Source: Actinomadura kijaniata NBRC 14229 (GTDB taxonomy: Bacteria > Actinomycetota > Actinomycetes > Streptosporangiales > Streptosporangiaceae). From it: a stretch of DNA of 43,606 bases. A program made the translations under genes and the position numbers. Location of the stretch: NCBI RefSeq assembly GCF_001552175.1, contig NZ_BCQR01000101.1, positions 1-43,606 on the forward strand. Direction: 5' to 3'. The notes under the pieces are model-generated. The model searched no databases. It saw only the letters and a list, made by a program, of their open reading frames with translations, and was not told the origin of the DNA. Positions within the stretch are counted from its first letter, which is position 1. The number at the start of each line of letters is the position of its first letter. Below are positions 31,037-40,371 of the stretch, piece by piece.

Positions 31037-32421
31037 GCGCGCTCGCGCGGACCGCGGAGCTGGCGCAGGCCGCGGTGCTCGCCGGTCCCGCGCCGTCCGA
31101 CCCCACGCTGTCCAGCTTCGGCCGGGACCCGTGGTGGCTCATCGGCGGCAAGGTCCTGGTGATCTTTGTCTTCCTGGTGCTGACCGTGCTGATGTCGATG
31201 TGGGTGGAACGCCGCGTCATCGGCCGGATGCAGCTGCGCGTCGGTCCCAACCGGTGCGGGCCGTTCGGTCTGCTCCAGGGTCTGGCCGACGGCATCAAGC
31301 TGGCGCTGAAGGAGGACATCGTCCCCCGCCAGGTGGACAAGATCGTCTTCATCCTGGCGCCGATCATGTCGGCGGTGCCGGCGTTCATCTCGTTCGCCAT
31401 CATCCCGTTCGGCCCGACGGTGTCGGTGTTCGGGCACCACACCGCGCTGCAGGGCACCGACCTGCCGGTCGCGGTGCTGCTGGTGCTGGCGATGTCGTCG
31501 ATGGGCGTCTACGGGATCGTGCTGGCGGGCTGGTCGTCGATGTCGCCCTACTCGCTGCTCGGCGGGCTCCGCTCCTCCGCGCAGGTGATCTCCTACGAGA
31601 TCGCGATGGGGCTGTCGTTCGTGGCGGTGTTCCTGTTCGCCGGGACGATGTCCACCACCGGGATCGTCAACGCGCAGGCCGACAAGTGGTTCGTGGTGCT
31701 GCTGCTGCCCTCGTTCCTGGTCTATGTGATCACGATGATGGGCGAGTCCAACCGCATCCCGTTCGACCTGCCCGAGGGCGAGGGCGAGCTGGTCGGCGGC
31801 TTCCACACCGAGTACTCGTCGCTGAAGTTCGCGATGTTCTTCCTGGCCGAGTACATCAACCTGGCCACCCTGTCGGCGCTGGCCACCACCCTGTTCCTGG
31901 GCGGTTGGCGCGCCCCGGCGCCGATCTCCACGTTCTGGGAGGGCGCCAACCACGGCTGGTGGCCGGTGCTGTGGTTCATGGTGAAGCTCTGGGCGTTCAT
32001 CTTCTTCTTCATCTGGCTGCGCGGGTCGCTGCCCCGCGTCCGCTACGACCAGCTGATGAAGCTCGGCTGGAAGGTCCTGATGCCGTTCTCGCTCGGCTGG
32101 ATCCTGCTGGTCGCGACCATCCGGGCGCTCCGCAACGAGGGCCTGGCGATGAACCGGATCATGCTCTACTCGGCCATCGCCATCGGCGTGGTGCTCCTGG
32201 TCACCGTGTTGTGGGAGACGCTGCGCGGCGGCAAGGACAAGAAGATCGTCCCGGATCCGGCGCAGGACCGGCCCACCGACGTGGTGGGCGGATCGTCGGC
32301 CGGGGGCTTCCCCGTTCCGCCGATGGACGCGCCGCACTACCACGGCGGACCCGTGGCCGCGGTGCCGCGGCGCCAGACCGAAGCTTCCCGGAAGGAGGTC
32401 GTCCAGAATGGGATTCACTGA
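31033..32421 (+). CDS. nuoH: NADH-quinone oxidoreductase subunit H
   Basis: A 462-residue membrane subunit that couples quinone reduction to proton pumping, with about eight helices. ERRVIGRMQLRVGPNRCGP, the loop LADGIKLALKEDIVP and the charged ESNRIPFDLPEGEGELVGGF near the quinone entrance are all diagnostic. The C-terminal tail of about 80 residues (PDPAQDRPTDVVGG onward) is hydrophilic and longer than in E. coli. The last 14 bases overlap nuoI, the longest overlap of the operon. Confidence 0.97.
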   Translation: MSALARTAELAQAAVLAGPAPSDPTLSSFGRDPWWLIGGKVLVIFVFLVLTVLMSMWVERRVIGRMQLRVGPNRCGPFGLLQGLADGIKLALKEDIVPRQVDKIVFILAPIMSAVPAFISFAIIPFGPTVSVFGHHTALQGTDLPVAVLLVLAMSSMGVYGIVLAGWSSMSPYSLLGGLRSSAQVISYEIAMGLSFVAVFLFAGTMSTTGIVNAQADKWFVVLLLPSFLVYVITMMGESNRIPFDLPEGEGELVGGFHTEYSSLKFAMFFLAEYINLATLSALATTLFLGGWRAPAPISTFWEGANHGWWPVLWFMVKLWAFIFFFIWLRGSLPRVRYDQLMKLGWKVLMPFSLGWILLVATIRALRNEGLAMNRIMLYSAIAIGVVLLVTVLWETLRGGKDKKIVPDPAQDRPTDVVGGSSAGGFPVPPMDAPHYHGGPVAAVPRRQTEASRKEVVQNGIH

Positions 32422-33007
32422 CTTCCTGAACCCGGTGAAGGGGTTCGGGGTCTCGTTCCACCAGATGTTCATGAAGAGCGAGACCGTTCAGTACCCCGAG
32501 GTGAAGAAGCCGACCGCGCCCCGGTTCCACGGCCGCCACCAGCTCAACCGGTGGCCCGACGGACTGGAGAAGTGCGTCGGGTGCGAGCTGTGCGCGTGGG
32601 CGTGCCCGGCCGACGCGATCTACGTCGAGGGGGCCGACAACACCGAGGACGAGCGGTACTCGCCCGGTGAGCGCTACGGCCGCGTCTACCAGATCAACTA
32701 CCTGCGCTGCATCCTGTGCGGGCTGTGCATCGAGGCGTGCCCGACGCGGGCGCTGACGATGACCAACGAGTACGAGCTGGCCGACGACAGCCGCGAGTCC
32801 CTGATCTACACCAAGGACATGCTGCTGGCCCCGCTGCGCGAGGGCATGGAGGCCCCGCCGCACGCGATGCGGCTGGGCGAGACCGAGGAGGAGTACTACC
32901 GCCTCGGTCTCCAGCCGGAGGAGAGCGCGCCGACCATCCCGTCCGAGGACGGCGCGCGGGCGAGCGTCACGAAGGCCACCAGGCGTGAGCGGGGTGGAAA
33001 GAAGTGA
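32408..33007 (+). CDS. nuoI: NADH-quinone oxidoreductase subunit I
   Basis: A 199-residue peripheral ferredoxin-type subunit carrying clusters N6a and N6b. The two CxxCxxCxxxC motifs are C56-C59-C62-C66 (CVGCELCAWACPAD) and C101-C104-C107-C111 (CILCGLCIEACPTRA). The N-terminal GFTDFLNPVKGFGVSFHQMF lies along the membrane domain. The basic C-terminal tail (RASVTKATRRERGGKK) ends in a four-base overlap with the GTG of nuoJ. Confidence 0.97.
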   Translation: MGFTDFLNPVKGFGVSFHQMFMKSETVQYPEVKKPTAPRFHGRHQLNRWPDGLEKCVGCELCAWACPADAIYVEGADNTEDERYSPGERYGRVYQINYLRCILCGLCIEACPTRALTMTNEYELADDSRESLIYTKDMLLAPLREGMEAPPHAMRLGETEEEYYRLGLQPEESAPTIPSEDGARASVTKATRRERGGKK

Positions 33008-33912
33008 GATCGCAGGTTCTCGCGCAGGTCGCCGACGCGCAGCCGGGGGAGCCGTTCCTCTTCTGGCTGCTGGCGGCCGTGTCGGTCTGCGCGGCCCTCG
33101 GCATGATCTTCATGCGGCGGGCGGTGCACTCGGCGCTGCTGCTGGCGGTGGTGATGCTGTCGCTGGCGGCGCTGTACGCGGTGCAGGACGCGCCGTTCCT
33201 GGCGTTCGTGCAGGTCATCGTCTACACCGGCGCGGTGCTGATGCTGTTCCTGTTCGTGCTGATGCTGGTGGGCGTCGCCTCCACCGACTCGCTGGTGGAG
33301 ACGATCCGGGGCCAGCGGTTCTGGGCGGCGGTCGCGGGCCTCGGGTTCGCGGTGCTGCTGGTGGCCGGGCTCGGGAACGCCGCGCTCGGCGACTCGGTCG
33401 GGCTCCAGGCCGCCAACGCCCGCTACGACGGCAACGTCAAGGGCATCGCGGTGCTGCTGTTCGGCAAGTACGTGTTCGCGTTCGAGGTGACCAGCGCCCT
33501 GCTGATCACCGCGGCGCTGGGCGCGATGGTGCTGGCGCACCGCGAGCGCCCCACGCCCAAGCCGACCCAGCGGGACCTGGCGGTGGCGCGGTTCGCCAAG
33601 GGCGGCCACCCCGGCCCGCTGCCGGGGCCCGGCACCTACGCGCGGCACAACGCCGTGGACATGCCCGCCCTGCTGCCCGACGGCACCCCGTCGGAGCTGT
33701 CGGTCAACCCGGTCATCGCGGCCCGCACCGACACGGCCGAGCGCCACGCCGACCTGTACGGCGAGACCGAGGAGCACGCGCTCGAAGAGGACATCGCGGC
33801 CGTGCGGGCCGCGACGCGGGAGGGCGGGGACGCCGGGGCCGAGGGCCGCGTCGTCAAGTCCGCCACCCCCGTCGCGGGCGGCGGCGCGACCGAAGGCGAG
33901 GCGAAGGAATGA
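33004..33912 (+). CDS. nuoJ: NADH-quinone oxidoreductase subunit J
   Basis: A 302-residue membrane subunit. Residues 10-180 contain five hydrophobic helices with the conserved AVHSALLLAVVMLSLAALYA and FVQVIVYTGAVLMLFLFVLM. The last 120 residues are hydrophilic and rich in Glu/Ala/Thr, far longer than E. coli NuoJ but usual in actinobacteria. GTG start, with overlaps of four bases with nuoI and with nuoK. Confidence 0.95.
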   Translation: MRSQVLAQVADAQPGEPFLFWLLAAVSVCAALGMIFMRRAVHSALLLAVVMLSLAALYAVQDAPFLAFVQVIVYTGAVLMLFLFVLMLVGVASTDSLVETIRGQRFWAAVAGLGFAVLLVAGLGNAALGDSVGLQAANARYDGNVKGIAVLLFGKYVFAFEVTSALLITAALGAMVLAHRERPTPKPTQRDLAVARFAKGGHPGPLPGPGTYARHNAVDMPALLPDGTPSELSVNPVIAARTDTAERHADLYGETEEHALEEDIAAVRAATREGGDAGAEGRVVKSATPVAGGGATEGEAKE

Positions 33913-34208
33913 GTCCGGGGCACTACCTGGCGCTGTCGGCCCTGCTGTTCACCATCGGCGCGATCGGCGTGCTGGTCCGGCGCAACGCGATCGTCGTGTT
34001 CATGTGCGTCGAGCTGATGCTGAACGCCACCAACCTGGCGTTCGTGTCGTTCGCGCGGATGCACGGCAACCTCGACGGCCAGATCATCGCGTTCTTCGTG
34101 ATGGTGGTGGCCGCCGCCGAGGTCGTGGTCGGCCTCGCGATCATCATGACCATCTTCCGAACCCGCAGGTCGTCGTCGGTCGATGACGCGAACCTGCTGA
34201 AGTACTAA
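33909..34208 (+). CDS. nuoK: NADH-quinone oxidoreductase subunit K
   Basis: A 99-residue membrane subunit with three helices, homologous to MrpC antiporter subunits. The helix FMCVELMLNATNLAFVSFAR has the invariant glutamate of the proton path, and the following VMVVAAAEVVVGLAIIMTIF carries the second. It overlaps nuoJ by four bases and is 11 bases from nuoL, which has AAAGGGG as its ribosome binding site. Confidence 0.96.
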   Translation: MSPGHYLALSALLFTIGAIGVLVRRNAIVVFMCVELMLNATNLAFVSFARMHGNLDGQIIAFFVMVVAAAEVVVGLAIIMTIFRTRRSSSVDDANLLKY

Positions 34209-34219
34209 AGGGGCGCGGG

Positions 34220-36136
34220 GTGAAGGCTGAAGGTATCCAGGCCCTGGCCTGGCTTCTGATCGCCCTGCCCCTGGCGGGGGCGGCGGTCCTGCTGCTCGGC
34301 GGACGCCGCACCGACAGGTGGGGCCATCTGCTCGGGTGCGCGATGTCGCTGGCCTCCTTCGGGGTCGGCGTGGCGATGTTCGCGCAGATGCTCGGCTACA
34401 CGCCGGGCGAGGAACGGCGGCGCACCGTCCGGCTCTGGGAGCTGTTCCAGGCGGGCTCGCTGAAGGTCGACGTGGACCTGCTGGTCGACCCGCTGTCGAT
34501 CAGCTTCGTGCTGCTGATCACCGGTGTCGGATCGCTGATCCACATCTACTCGGTCGGCTACATGGCGCACGACCCGGACCGGCGGCGGTTCTTCGCGTAC
34601 CTGAACCTGTTCGTGGCGGCGATGCTGCTGCTGGTGCTGGGCGGCAACTACGTCGTCACGTTCATCGGCTGGGAGGGCGTGGGTCTCGCCTCCTACCTGC
34701 TGATCGGGTTCTGGCAGCACAAGCCGACGGCGGCGACGGCGGCCAAGAAGGCGTTCGTGGTCAACCGGGTCGGCGACTTCGGGTTCCTCGCGGCGATCAT
34801 GCTGATGTTCGCGACGTTCGGGTCGGTCGGGTTCGAGCAGATCCTCGGCACCGGCGCCGAGCACGTCGGCGGGGCGTCCCGGCTGAGCTCCGGCACGGCG
34901 ACCGCGATCGGCCTGCTGCTGCTGGTCGGCGCGTGCGGCAAGTCGGCGCAGCTTCCGCTCCAGTCCTGGCTGCTGGACGCGATGGAGGGCCCGACCCCGG
35001 TGTCGGCGCTGATCCACGCCGCGACGATGGTGACCGCCGGCGTCTACCTGATCGTCCGCTCCGGCCCGATCTTCGAGATGTCGGAGACCGCGCAGCTGGT
35101 CGTGACGATCGTCGGCGCGGCGACGCTGCTGGCCGGTGCGATCATCGGTTGCGGCAAGGACGACATCAAGAAGGCCCTGGCCGGTTCGACGATGTCGCAG
35201 ATCGGCTACATGACGCTGGCGGCGGGGCTCGGCCCGGTCGGGTACGCGTTCGCCATCGCGCACCTGATCGCGCACGGCTTCTTCAAGGCGGGCCTGTTCC
35301 TCGGCGCCGGATCGGTCATGCACGGCATGAACGACGACGTGAACATGCGGCACTACGGCGCGCTGCGCGGTCTGATGAAGATCACCTGGGCGACGTTCGG
35401 GCTGGGCTACCTGGCGATCATCGGGTTCCCGGGGCTGTCGGGCTGGTTCACCAAGGACGGCATCATCGAGGCGGCGTTCAGCAAGGAGGGCACCTCCGGG
35501 ATCATCCTGGGGTCCTGCGCGCTGGTCGGCGCGGGGATCACGGCGTTCTACATGTCGCGGGTCATGTTCATGACCTTCTACGGCACCAAGCGCTGGGAGG
35601 AGGGCGTCCACCCGCACGAGTCGCCGAAGGTGATGACCGTTCCGCTGATCGTGCTGGCGGTCGGCTCGGTCTTCGGCGGCGGGTTCCTGATCCTGGGCGG
35701 GTTCTCCGACTTCCTCGCCCCGGTCGTGGGCGAGCCCAAGGAGCACCACGGCTTCAACCCGGTCACCCCGGCGGGCATCGCCACGTTCGTGCTGATGCTG
35801 GTCGGCGTCGGGCTGGCCTGGCGCCAGTACGGCGCGCGGGCCGTTCCGCGCGAGGCCCCCAAGGGCTCGTTCGTCACCGTCGCGGCCCGCCGGGACCTGT
35901 ACGGCGACGCGCTCAACGAGTCCCTGCTGATGCGGCCCGGCCAGTGGCTGACCCGCCTGGCGGTGTGGTTCGAGGGCCGCGGCGTCGACGGCCTGGTCAA
36001 CGGACTCGCGGCCGGGGTCGGCGGGACGTCGGGCCGGATCCGCCGCGTCCAGACCGGCTTCGTCCGGTCCTATGCCTTGTCCATGTTCTTTGGTGCCGCG
36101 GTCATCGTGGCGGCGCTGCTGGTGGTGAACGTCTGA
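34220..36136 (+). CDS. nuoL: NADH-quinone oxidoreductase subunit L
   Basis: A 638-residue antiporter-like proton-pumping subunit with more than a dozen helices and the long C-terminal lateral helix. The family core GWEGVGLASYLLIGFW and the channel motif SQLPLQSWLLDAMEGPTPVS (here AQLPLQSWLLDAMEGPTPVS) with the lysine/histidine-bearing HAATMVTAGVYL are present, as is the broken-helix region AHGFFKAGLFLGAGSV. GTG 34220. The stop shares one base with the nuoM ATG. Confidence 0.97.
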   Translation: MKAEGIQALAWLLIALPLAGAAVLLLGGRRTDRWGHLLGCAMSLASFGVGVAMFAQMLGYTPGEERRRTVRLWELFQAGSLKVDVDLLVDPLSISFVLLITGVGSLIHIYSVGYMAHDPDRRRFFAYLNLFVAAMLLLVLGGNYVVTFIGWEGVGLASYLLIGFWQHKPTAATAAKKAFVVNRVGDFGFLAAIMLMFATFGSVGFEQILGTGAEHVGGASRLSSGTATAIGLLLLVGACGKSAQLPLQSWLLDAMEGPTPVSALIHAATMVTAGVYLIVRSGPIFEMSETAQLVVTIVGAATLLAGAIIGCGKDDIKKALAGSTMSQIGYMTLAAGLGPVGYAFAIAHLIAHGFFKAGLFLGAGSVMHGMNDDVNMRHYGALRGLMKITWATFGLGYLAIIGFPGLSGWFTKDGIIEAAFSKEGTSGIILGSCALVGAGITAFYMSRVMFMTFYGTKRWEEGVHPHESPKVMTVPLIVLAVGSVFGGGFLILGGFSDFLAPVVGEPKEHHGFNPVTPAGIATFVLMLVGVGLAWRQYGARAVPREAPKGSFVTVAARRDLYGDALNESLLMRPGQWLTRLAVWFEGRGVDGLVNGLAAGVGGTSGRIRRVQTGFVRSYALSMFFGAAVIVAALLVVNV

Positions 36137-37713
36137 TGCAGGACTTTCCCTGGCTGAGCCTGCTCATCGCGCTGCCGTTGCTCGGCGCGGTGGGCGTGGC
36201 GCTGCTGCCGCGCGGGCGCGAGGCGCTCGCCAAGCAGACGGCGCTGGGCGTGTCGCTCGTGGTCGGGGCGCTGGCCCTGACGATGGCGGCCGCGTTCGAC
36301 CCCGACGGCGAGCGGTTCCAGTTCACCGAGCAGTACTGGTGGATCAAGCAGTTCGGGGTCCACTGGGCGGTCGGCGTGGACGGCGTCGCGCTGACGATGG
36401 TCGCGCTGTCGGTGATCCTCGTCCCGCTGGTCATCCTCGCCTCCTGGGACGGGGCGGGCCGCTCGGGAGGCGTGGACGCTCCGGCCAGGAGCGGCGCGAA
36501 GACCTACTTCGCGCTGCTGCTGACGCTGGAGGCGATGATGATCGGCGTCTTCGCGGCGACCGACGTCTTCCTCTTCTACGTCTTCTTCGAGGCGATGCTG
36601 ATCCCGGTGTACTTCATCATCGGGTACTACGGCGGGCCGCGGCGGTCCTACGCGGCCGTGAAGTTCCTGCTGTACTCGCTGTTCGGCGGCCTGCTGATGC
36701 TGGTCGCCGTCATCTGGCTGTTCCCGCTGTCGGCCAAGCCGGTCGCGCAGGGCGGGCTCGGGCAGGGCACGTTCCTGTTCACCGAGCTGGCCAGGATGAA
36801 CATCGACCCGACCACCGCCAAGTGGCTGTTCCTCGGCTTCTTCGTCGCGTTCGCGATCAAGGCGCCGATGGTGCCGGTGCACACCTGGCTGCCCGACGCG
36901 GCCCAGCAGTCCCCGGCGCCCGCCCTGGTGCTGATCGTCGGCGTGCTGGACAAGGTCGGCACCTACGGCATGCTGCGGTTCTGCCTGGAGCTGTTCCCGG
37001 GGGCCGCGAAGTGGGCCGCGCCGGTCGTCATCGCGTTCGCGGTGCTGAGCATCGTCTACGGCGCGATCCTGGCGATCGGGCAGGTCGACCTCAAGCGGCT
37101 GGTCGCCTACACCTCGGTGTCGCACTTCGGGTTCATCGTGCTGGGCATCTTCGCGATGACCACCGCCGGGCAGTCCGGCGCGGCGCTGTACATGGTGAAC
37201 CACGGCTTCGCGACCGGCGCGCTGTTCCTGGTCGTCGGGTTCATGATCGCGCGGCGCAGGTCGGCGCGGATCCCGGACTTCGGCGGCATGCAGAAGGTCA
37301 CGCCGGTGCTGGCCGGGACGTTCCTGGTCTCCGGCCTGGCCGGGCTGTCGCTGCCGGGCCTGGCGCCGTTCGTGTCCGAGTTCATGGTGCTGACCGGGAC
37401 GTTCACCCGCCACCCCGTCCCGGCGCTGATCGCCACCTCCGGCGTCGTGCTGGCCGCGATCTACATCCTGTGGACGTACCAGCGCACCATGGGCGGCCCG
37501 GCCGTGGAGAAGGTCCAGGGCCTGCCCGACCTGTCGGCCCGGGAGAAGTGGGCGGTCGGCCCCGTCATCGCGTTGATCGTCGTGCTGGGCTTCGCCCCGC
37601 AGCCGGTGCTCAACGTGATCAACCCGTCGGTGAAGGTGACGCTGGAACGCGTGGGCCAGCGCGACCCGCAGCCGAAGATCGGCAACGTCGCTGAGAACGG
37701 AGCCCGTCCGTGA
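36136..37713 (+). CDS. nuoM: NADH-quinone oxidoreductase subunit M
   Basis: A 525-residue antiporter-like proton-pumping subunit. FFEAMLIPVYFIIGYYGG carries the conserved channel glutamate, FVAFAIKAPMVPVHTWLPDA the lysine helix, and LVAYTSVSHFGFIVLGIF the central broken helix. ATG 36136 overlaps the nuoL stop (TGATG) and the stop overlaps the nuoN GTG by four bases, so L, M and N are translationally coupled. Confidence 0.97.
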   Translation: MQDFPWLSLLIALPLLGAVGVALLPRGREALAKQTALGVSLVVGALALTMAAAFDPDGERFQFTEQYWWIKQFGVHWAVGVDGVALTMVALSVILVPLVILASWDGAGRSGGVDAPARSGAKTYFALLLTLEAMMIGVFAATDVFLFYVFFEAMLIPVYFIIGYYGGPRRSYAAVKFLLYSLFGGLLMLVAVIWLFPLSAKPVAQGGLGQGTFLFTELARMNIDPTTAKWLFLGFFVAFAIKAPMVPVHTWLPDAAQQSPAPALVLIVGVLDKVGTYGMLRFCLELFPGAAKWAAPVVIAFAVLSIVYGAILAIGQVDLKRLVAYTSVSHFGFIVLGIFAMTTAGQSGAALYMVNHGFATGALFLVVGFMIARRRSARIPDFGGMQKVTPVLAGTFLVSGLAGLSLPGLAPFVSEFMVLTGTFTRHPVPALIATSGVVLAAIYILWTYQRTMGGPAVEKVQGLPDLSAREKWAVGPVIALIVVLGFAPQPVLNVINPSVKVTLERVGQRDPQPKIGNVAENGARP

Positions 37714-39272
37714 GTCCGCTGAATCAAGGAGTGCTGGCGGCGGAGATCCCCGCCCCGCACATCGAGTACGGGCAGCTCGGCCCGATGCTGCTGGTGTTCG
37801 GCGTCGCCGTCGCCGGGGTGCTGGTCGAGGCGTTCGTCGGCCGCACCTGGCGCAACACGGTCCAGATCCCGCTGGCCGTGCTCGGTCTGCTCGGCGGGTT
37901 CGTCTGGACGATCGCCCTGGCCTGGCGGGGGACGCCGTTCCACGTCGCCGCCGAGGGCGCGCTCGGCGTGGACGGCCCCACCCTGTTCCTCCAGGGCACC
38001 ATCCTGGTGCTGGCGCTGGTCAGCCTGCTGCTGATCGTGGAACGGCGGCAGAGCCACTTCACCGCGCAGGCGTCGGCGCTGCCCGGCAGCGACGCCGAGC
38101 AGGAGACCATGGCGGCGGGCATCACCCAGACCGAGGTGTACCCGCTGATGATGTTCGCGGTCGGCGGGATGCTGATGTTCCCGGCGTCCAACGACCTGCT
38201 CACCATGTTCGTCGCGCTGGAGGTGCTGTCGCTGCCGCTGTACCTGCTGTGCGGGCTGGCGCGGCGGCGCCGCCTGCTGTCGCAGGAGGCGGCGGTCAAG
38301 TACTTCCTGCTGGGCGCGTTCTCCTCGGCGTTCTTCCTGTACGGCGCGGCGCTGCTGTACGGCTACGCCGGCTCGGTGCGGCTGTCGGTGATCGCCGCGC
38401 AGATCACCCGGGACGCCGGCAGCGAGACGCTGCTGCTGGCGGGCGTGGCGCTGCTGACCGTCGGCCTGCTGTTCAAGATCGGCGCGGTGCCGTTCCACAT
38501 GTGGAAGCCCGACGTGTACCAGGGCGCCCCGACCCCGGTCACCGCGCTGATGGCGTCCTGCACGCTGGTGTCGGCGTTCGGCGCGCTGCTGCGCGTCTAC
38601 TACGTCGGCCTGGAGAAGATGGAGTGGGACTGGCGGCCCGCGATGTGGGGTGTGGCCATTCTCACAATGGTGATCGGCGCCGTGATCGCGATCACGCAGA
38701 CCGACATCAAGCGGCTGCTGGCGTACTCGTCGATCGCGCACGCGGGCTTCCTGCTGACCGGTCTGGTCGCCACCTCCCGCGAGGGTCTGTCGAGCACGCT
38801 GTTCTACCTGGTGGCCTACGGGTTCACCACGATCGGCGCGTTCGCCGTGGTGACCATGGTCCGGGACTCGGGCGGCGAGGCCGCGCACCTGTCGCGGTGG
38901 GCGGGGCTGGGCAAGCGCAGCCCGGTGGTGGCGAGCGTCTTCGCGTTCTTCCTGCTGGCCTTCGCGGGCATCCCGCTGACGAGCGGCTTCACCGGCAAGT
39001 TCGCGGTGTTCAAGGCGGCGATCGAGGGTGGCGCGACCCCGCTGGTCGTGGTGGGCGTGCTGTCGTCGGCGATCGCGGCGTTCTTCTACGTCCGTGTGAT
39101 CGTCGTCATGTTCTTCAGCGAGCCGGAGGCCGACGGGCCGACTGTGGTCGCCGCCCCGGCGACCGCGGCTGCGGTGGCGCTCGGGCTGACGGCTACTGTG
39201 GTACTCGGCGTGCTCCCCCAGCCTGTCCTGGACCTGGCGGGGACCGCCACGTCACAGATGTTCGTCCGGTAG
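37710..39272 (+). CDS. nuoN: NADH-quinone oxidoreductase subunit N
   Basis: A 520-residue antiporter-like proton-pumping subunit. FVALEVLSLPLYLLCGLAR carries the channel glutamate, AVKYFLLGAFSSAFFLYGAA and FKIGAVPFHMWKPDVYQGAP the lysine helices, and LLAYSSIAHAGFLLTGLV the broken helix. It is the last nuo gene. Only 18 bases without a terminator separate it from the polyprenyl synthase gene, so transcription probably continues. Confidence 0.97.
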   Translation: MSPLNQGVLAAEIPAPHIEYGQLGPMLLVFGVAVAGVLVEAFVGRTWRNTVQIPLAVLGLLGGFVWTIALAWRGTPFHVAAEGALGVDGPTLFLQGTILVLALVSLLLIVERRQSHFTAQASALPGSDAEQETMAAGITQTEVYPLMMFAVGGMLMFPASNDLLTMFVALEVLSLPLYLLCGLARRRRLLSQEAAVKYFLLGAFSSAFFLYGAALLYGYAGSVRLSVIAAQITRDAGSETLLLAGVALLTVGLLFKIGAVPFHMWKPDVYQGAPTPVTALMASCTLVSAFGALLRVYYVGLEKMEWDWRPAMWGVAILTMVIGAVIAITQTDIKRLLAYSSIAHAGFLLTGLVATSREGLSSTLFYLVAYGFTTIGAFAVVTMVRDSGGEAAHLSRWAGLGKRSPVVASVFAFFLLAFAGIPLTSGFTGKFAVFKAAIEGGATPLVVVGVLSSAIAAFFYVRVIVVMFFSEPEADGPTVVAAPATAAAVALGLTATVVLGVLPQPVLDLAGTATSQMFVR

Positions 39273-39290
39273 GCCCGGTAGGGGGTTTGG

Positions 39291-40310
39291 GTGAGTAGCG
39301 CTTCCGCGGAGCAGGCGACGGGGCCGTTCGGATTGCCGATCGACGCGTCCCTGGCGGCGGACGTCCGCGTGGGACTGGACTCGGTGGAGCGGGTGCTCCT
39401 GGAGGCGGTCCAGAGCGAGGACCCGCTGCTCACCCAGGCCTCCAAGCACCTGGTCGAGGCGGGCGGCAAGCGGTTCCGGCCGATGCTGGTGCTGCTGGCC
39501 GCCCAGTTCGGCGACCCGGCCGCGCCGGGCGTGGTCCCGGCCGCCGTCGTCGTCGAGCTGACCCACCTCGCGACGCTGTACCACGACGACGTGATGGACG
39601 AGGCCCCGGTCCGCCGGGGCCAGCCCTCCGCCAACTCGCGGTGGACCAACACCGTCGCGATCCTCACCGGCGACTACCTGTTCGCCCGCGCCTCCGACCT
39701 GCTGGCCGACCTCGGCCCGGAGGCGGTGCGCATCCAGGCCCGCGCGTTCGCCCGCCTGGTGCGCGGCCAGATCCAGGAGACGGTCGGCCCCGCCGGGGGC
39801 GCCGACCCGCTCAAGCACTACCTCCAGGTGATGGCCGACAAGACCGGCTCGCTGATCGCGGTGTCGGGCCAGTTCGGCGCCCTGCTGTCGGGGGCGGACC
39901 AGCGGATCGTGGACACGGTCACCTCCGCCTGCGAGAAGATCGGCGTCGCGTTCCAGCTGTCGGACGACATCCTGGACATCGCCTCGGAGGCCGAGCAGTC
40001 CGGCAAGACCCCGGGCACCGACCTGCGCGAGGGCATCCGCACCCTGCCGATGCACCACGTGCTGGCGGGCGTCGGCTCCGGACCCGACGACGCGCGGCTG
40101 CGCGAGCTGCTGGTCGCGGACCTGACCGACGACGACCTGCACGCCGAGGCCCTGCGGCTGCTGCGCGCCCACCCGGCGATGGACCGCGCCCGCGCGGACC
40201 TGCGGGGCTGGGCGGAGGACGCCCGCGACGAGCTGCTGACCCTGCCGGACATCCCGGCCCGGGCGGCGCTGGTCGGCCTGTGCGACTACGTGGTGTCGCG
40301 CACCGGCTGA
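39291..40310 (+). CDS. polyprenyl diphosphate synthase (trans, menaquinone side chain type)
   Basis: A 339-residue class I prenyltransferase that condenses isopentenyl diphosphate units into the all-trans chain, probably hepta- to nonaprenyl, of menaquinone. The first Asp-rich motif is DDVMD (99-103) with downstream RRG, and the second is DDILD (225-229); GGKRFRPML is the usual N-terminal substrate-binding block. Residues that set chain length cannot be read confidently. Its GTG lies 18 bases after nuoN, and a strong terminator follows. In mycobacteria the equivalent gene (grcC1) adjoins menJ, so here nuo is embedded in the menaquinone cluster. Confidence 0.92.
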   Translation: MSSASAEQATGPFGLPIDASLAADVRVGLDSVERVLLEAVQSEDPLLTQASKHLVEAGGKRFRPMLVLLAAQFGDPAAPGVVPAAVVVELTHLATLYHDDVMDEAPVRRGQPSANSRWTNTVAILTGDYLFARASDLLADLGPEAVRIQARAFARLVRGQIQETVGPAGGADPLKHYLQVMADKTGSLIAVSGQFGALLSGADQRIVDTVTSACEKIGVAFQLSDDILDIASEAEQSGKTPGTDLREGIRTLPMHHVLAGVGSGPDDARLRELLVADLTDDDLHAEALRLLRAHPAMDRARADLRGWAEDARDELLTLPDIPARAALVGLCDYVVSRTG

Positions 40311-40325
40311 CCCCCTGACCGTGAC

Positions 40326-40353
40326 CGGCCCCCACCCGTACGGGCGGGGGCCG
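40326..40353. terminator. bidirectional terminator, polyprenyl synthase / conservon
   Basis: CGGCCCCC-a-CCCGTACGGG-c-GGGGGCCG forms an almost perfect 28-base self-complementary structure (A-C mismatch only). It lies 15 bases after the synthase stop and 18 bases before the convergent GTPase stop. Confidence 0.85.
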
Positions 40354-40371
40354 TCGTCGTGTCCGGGGCGG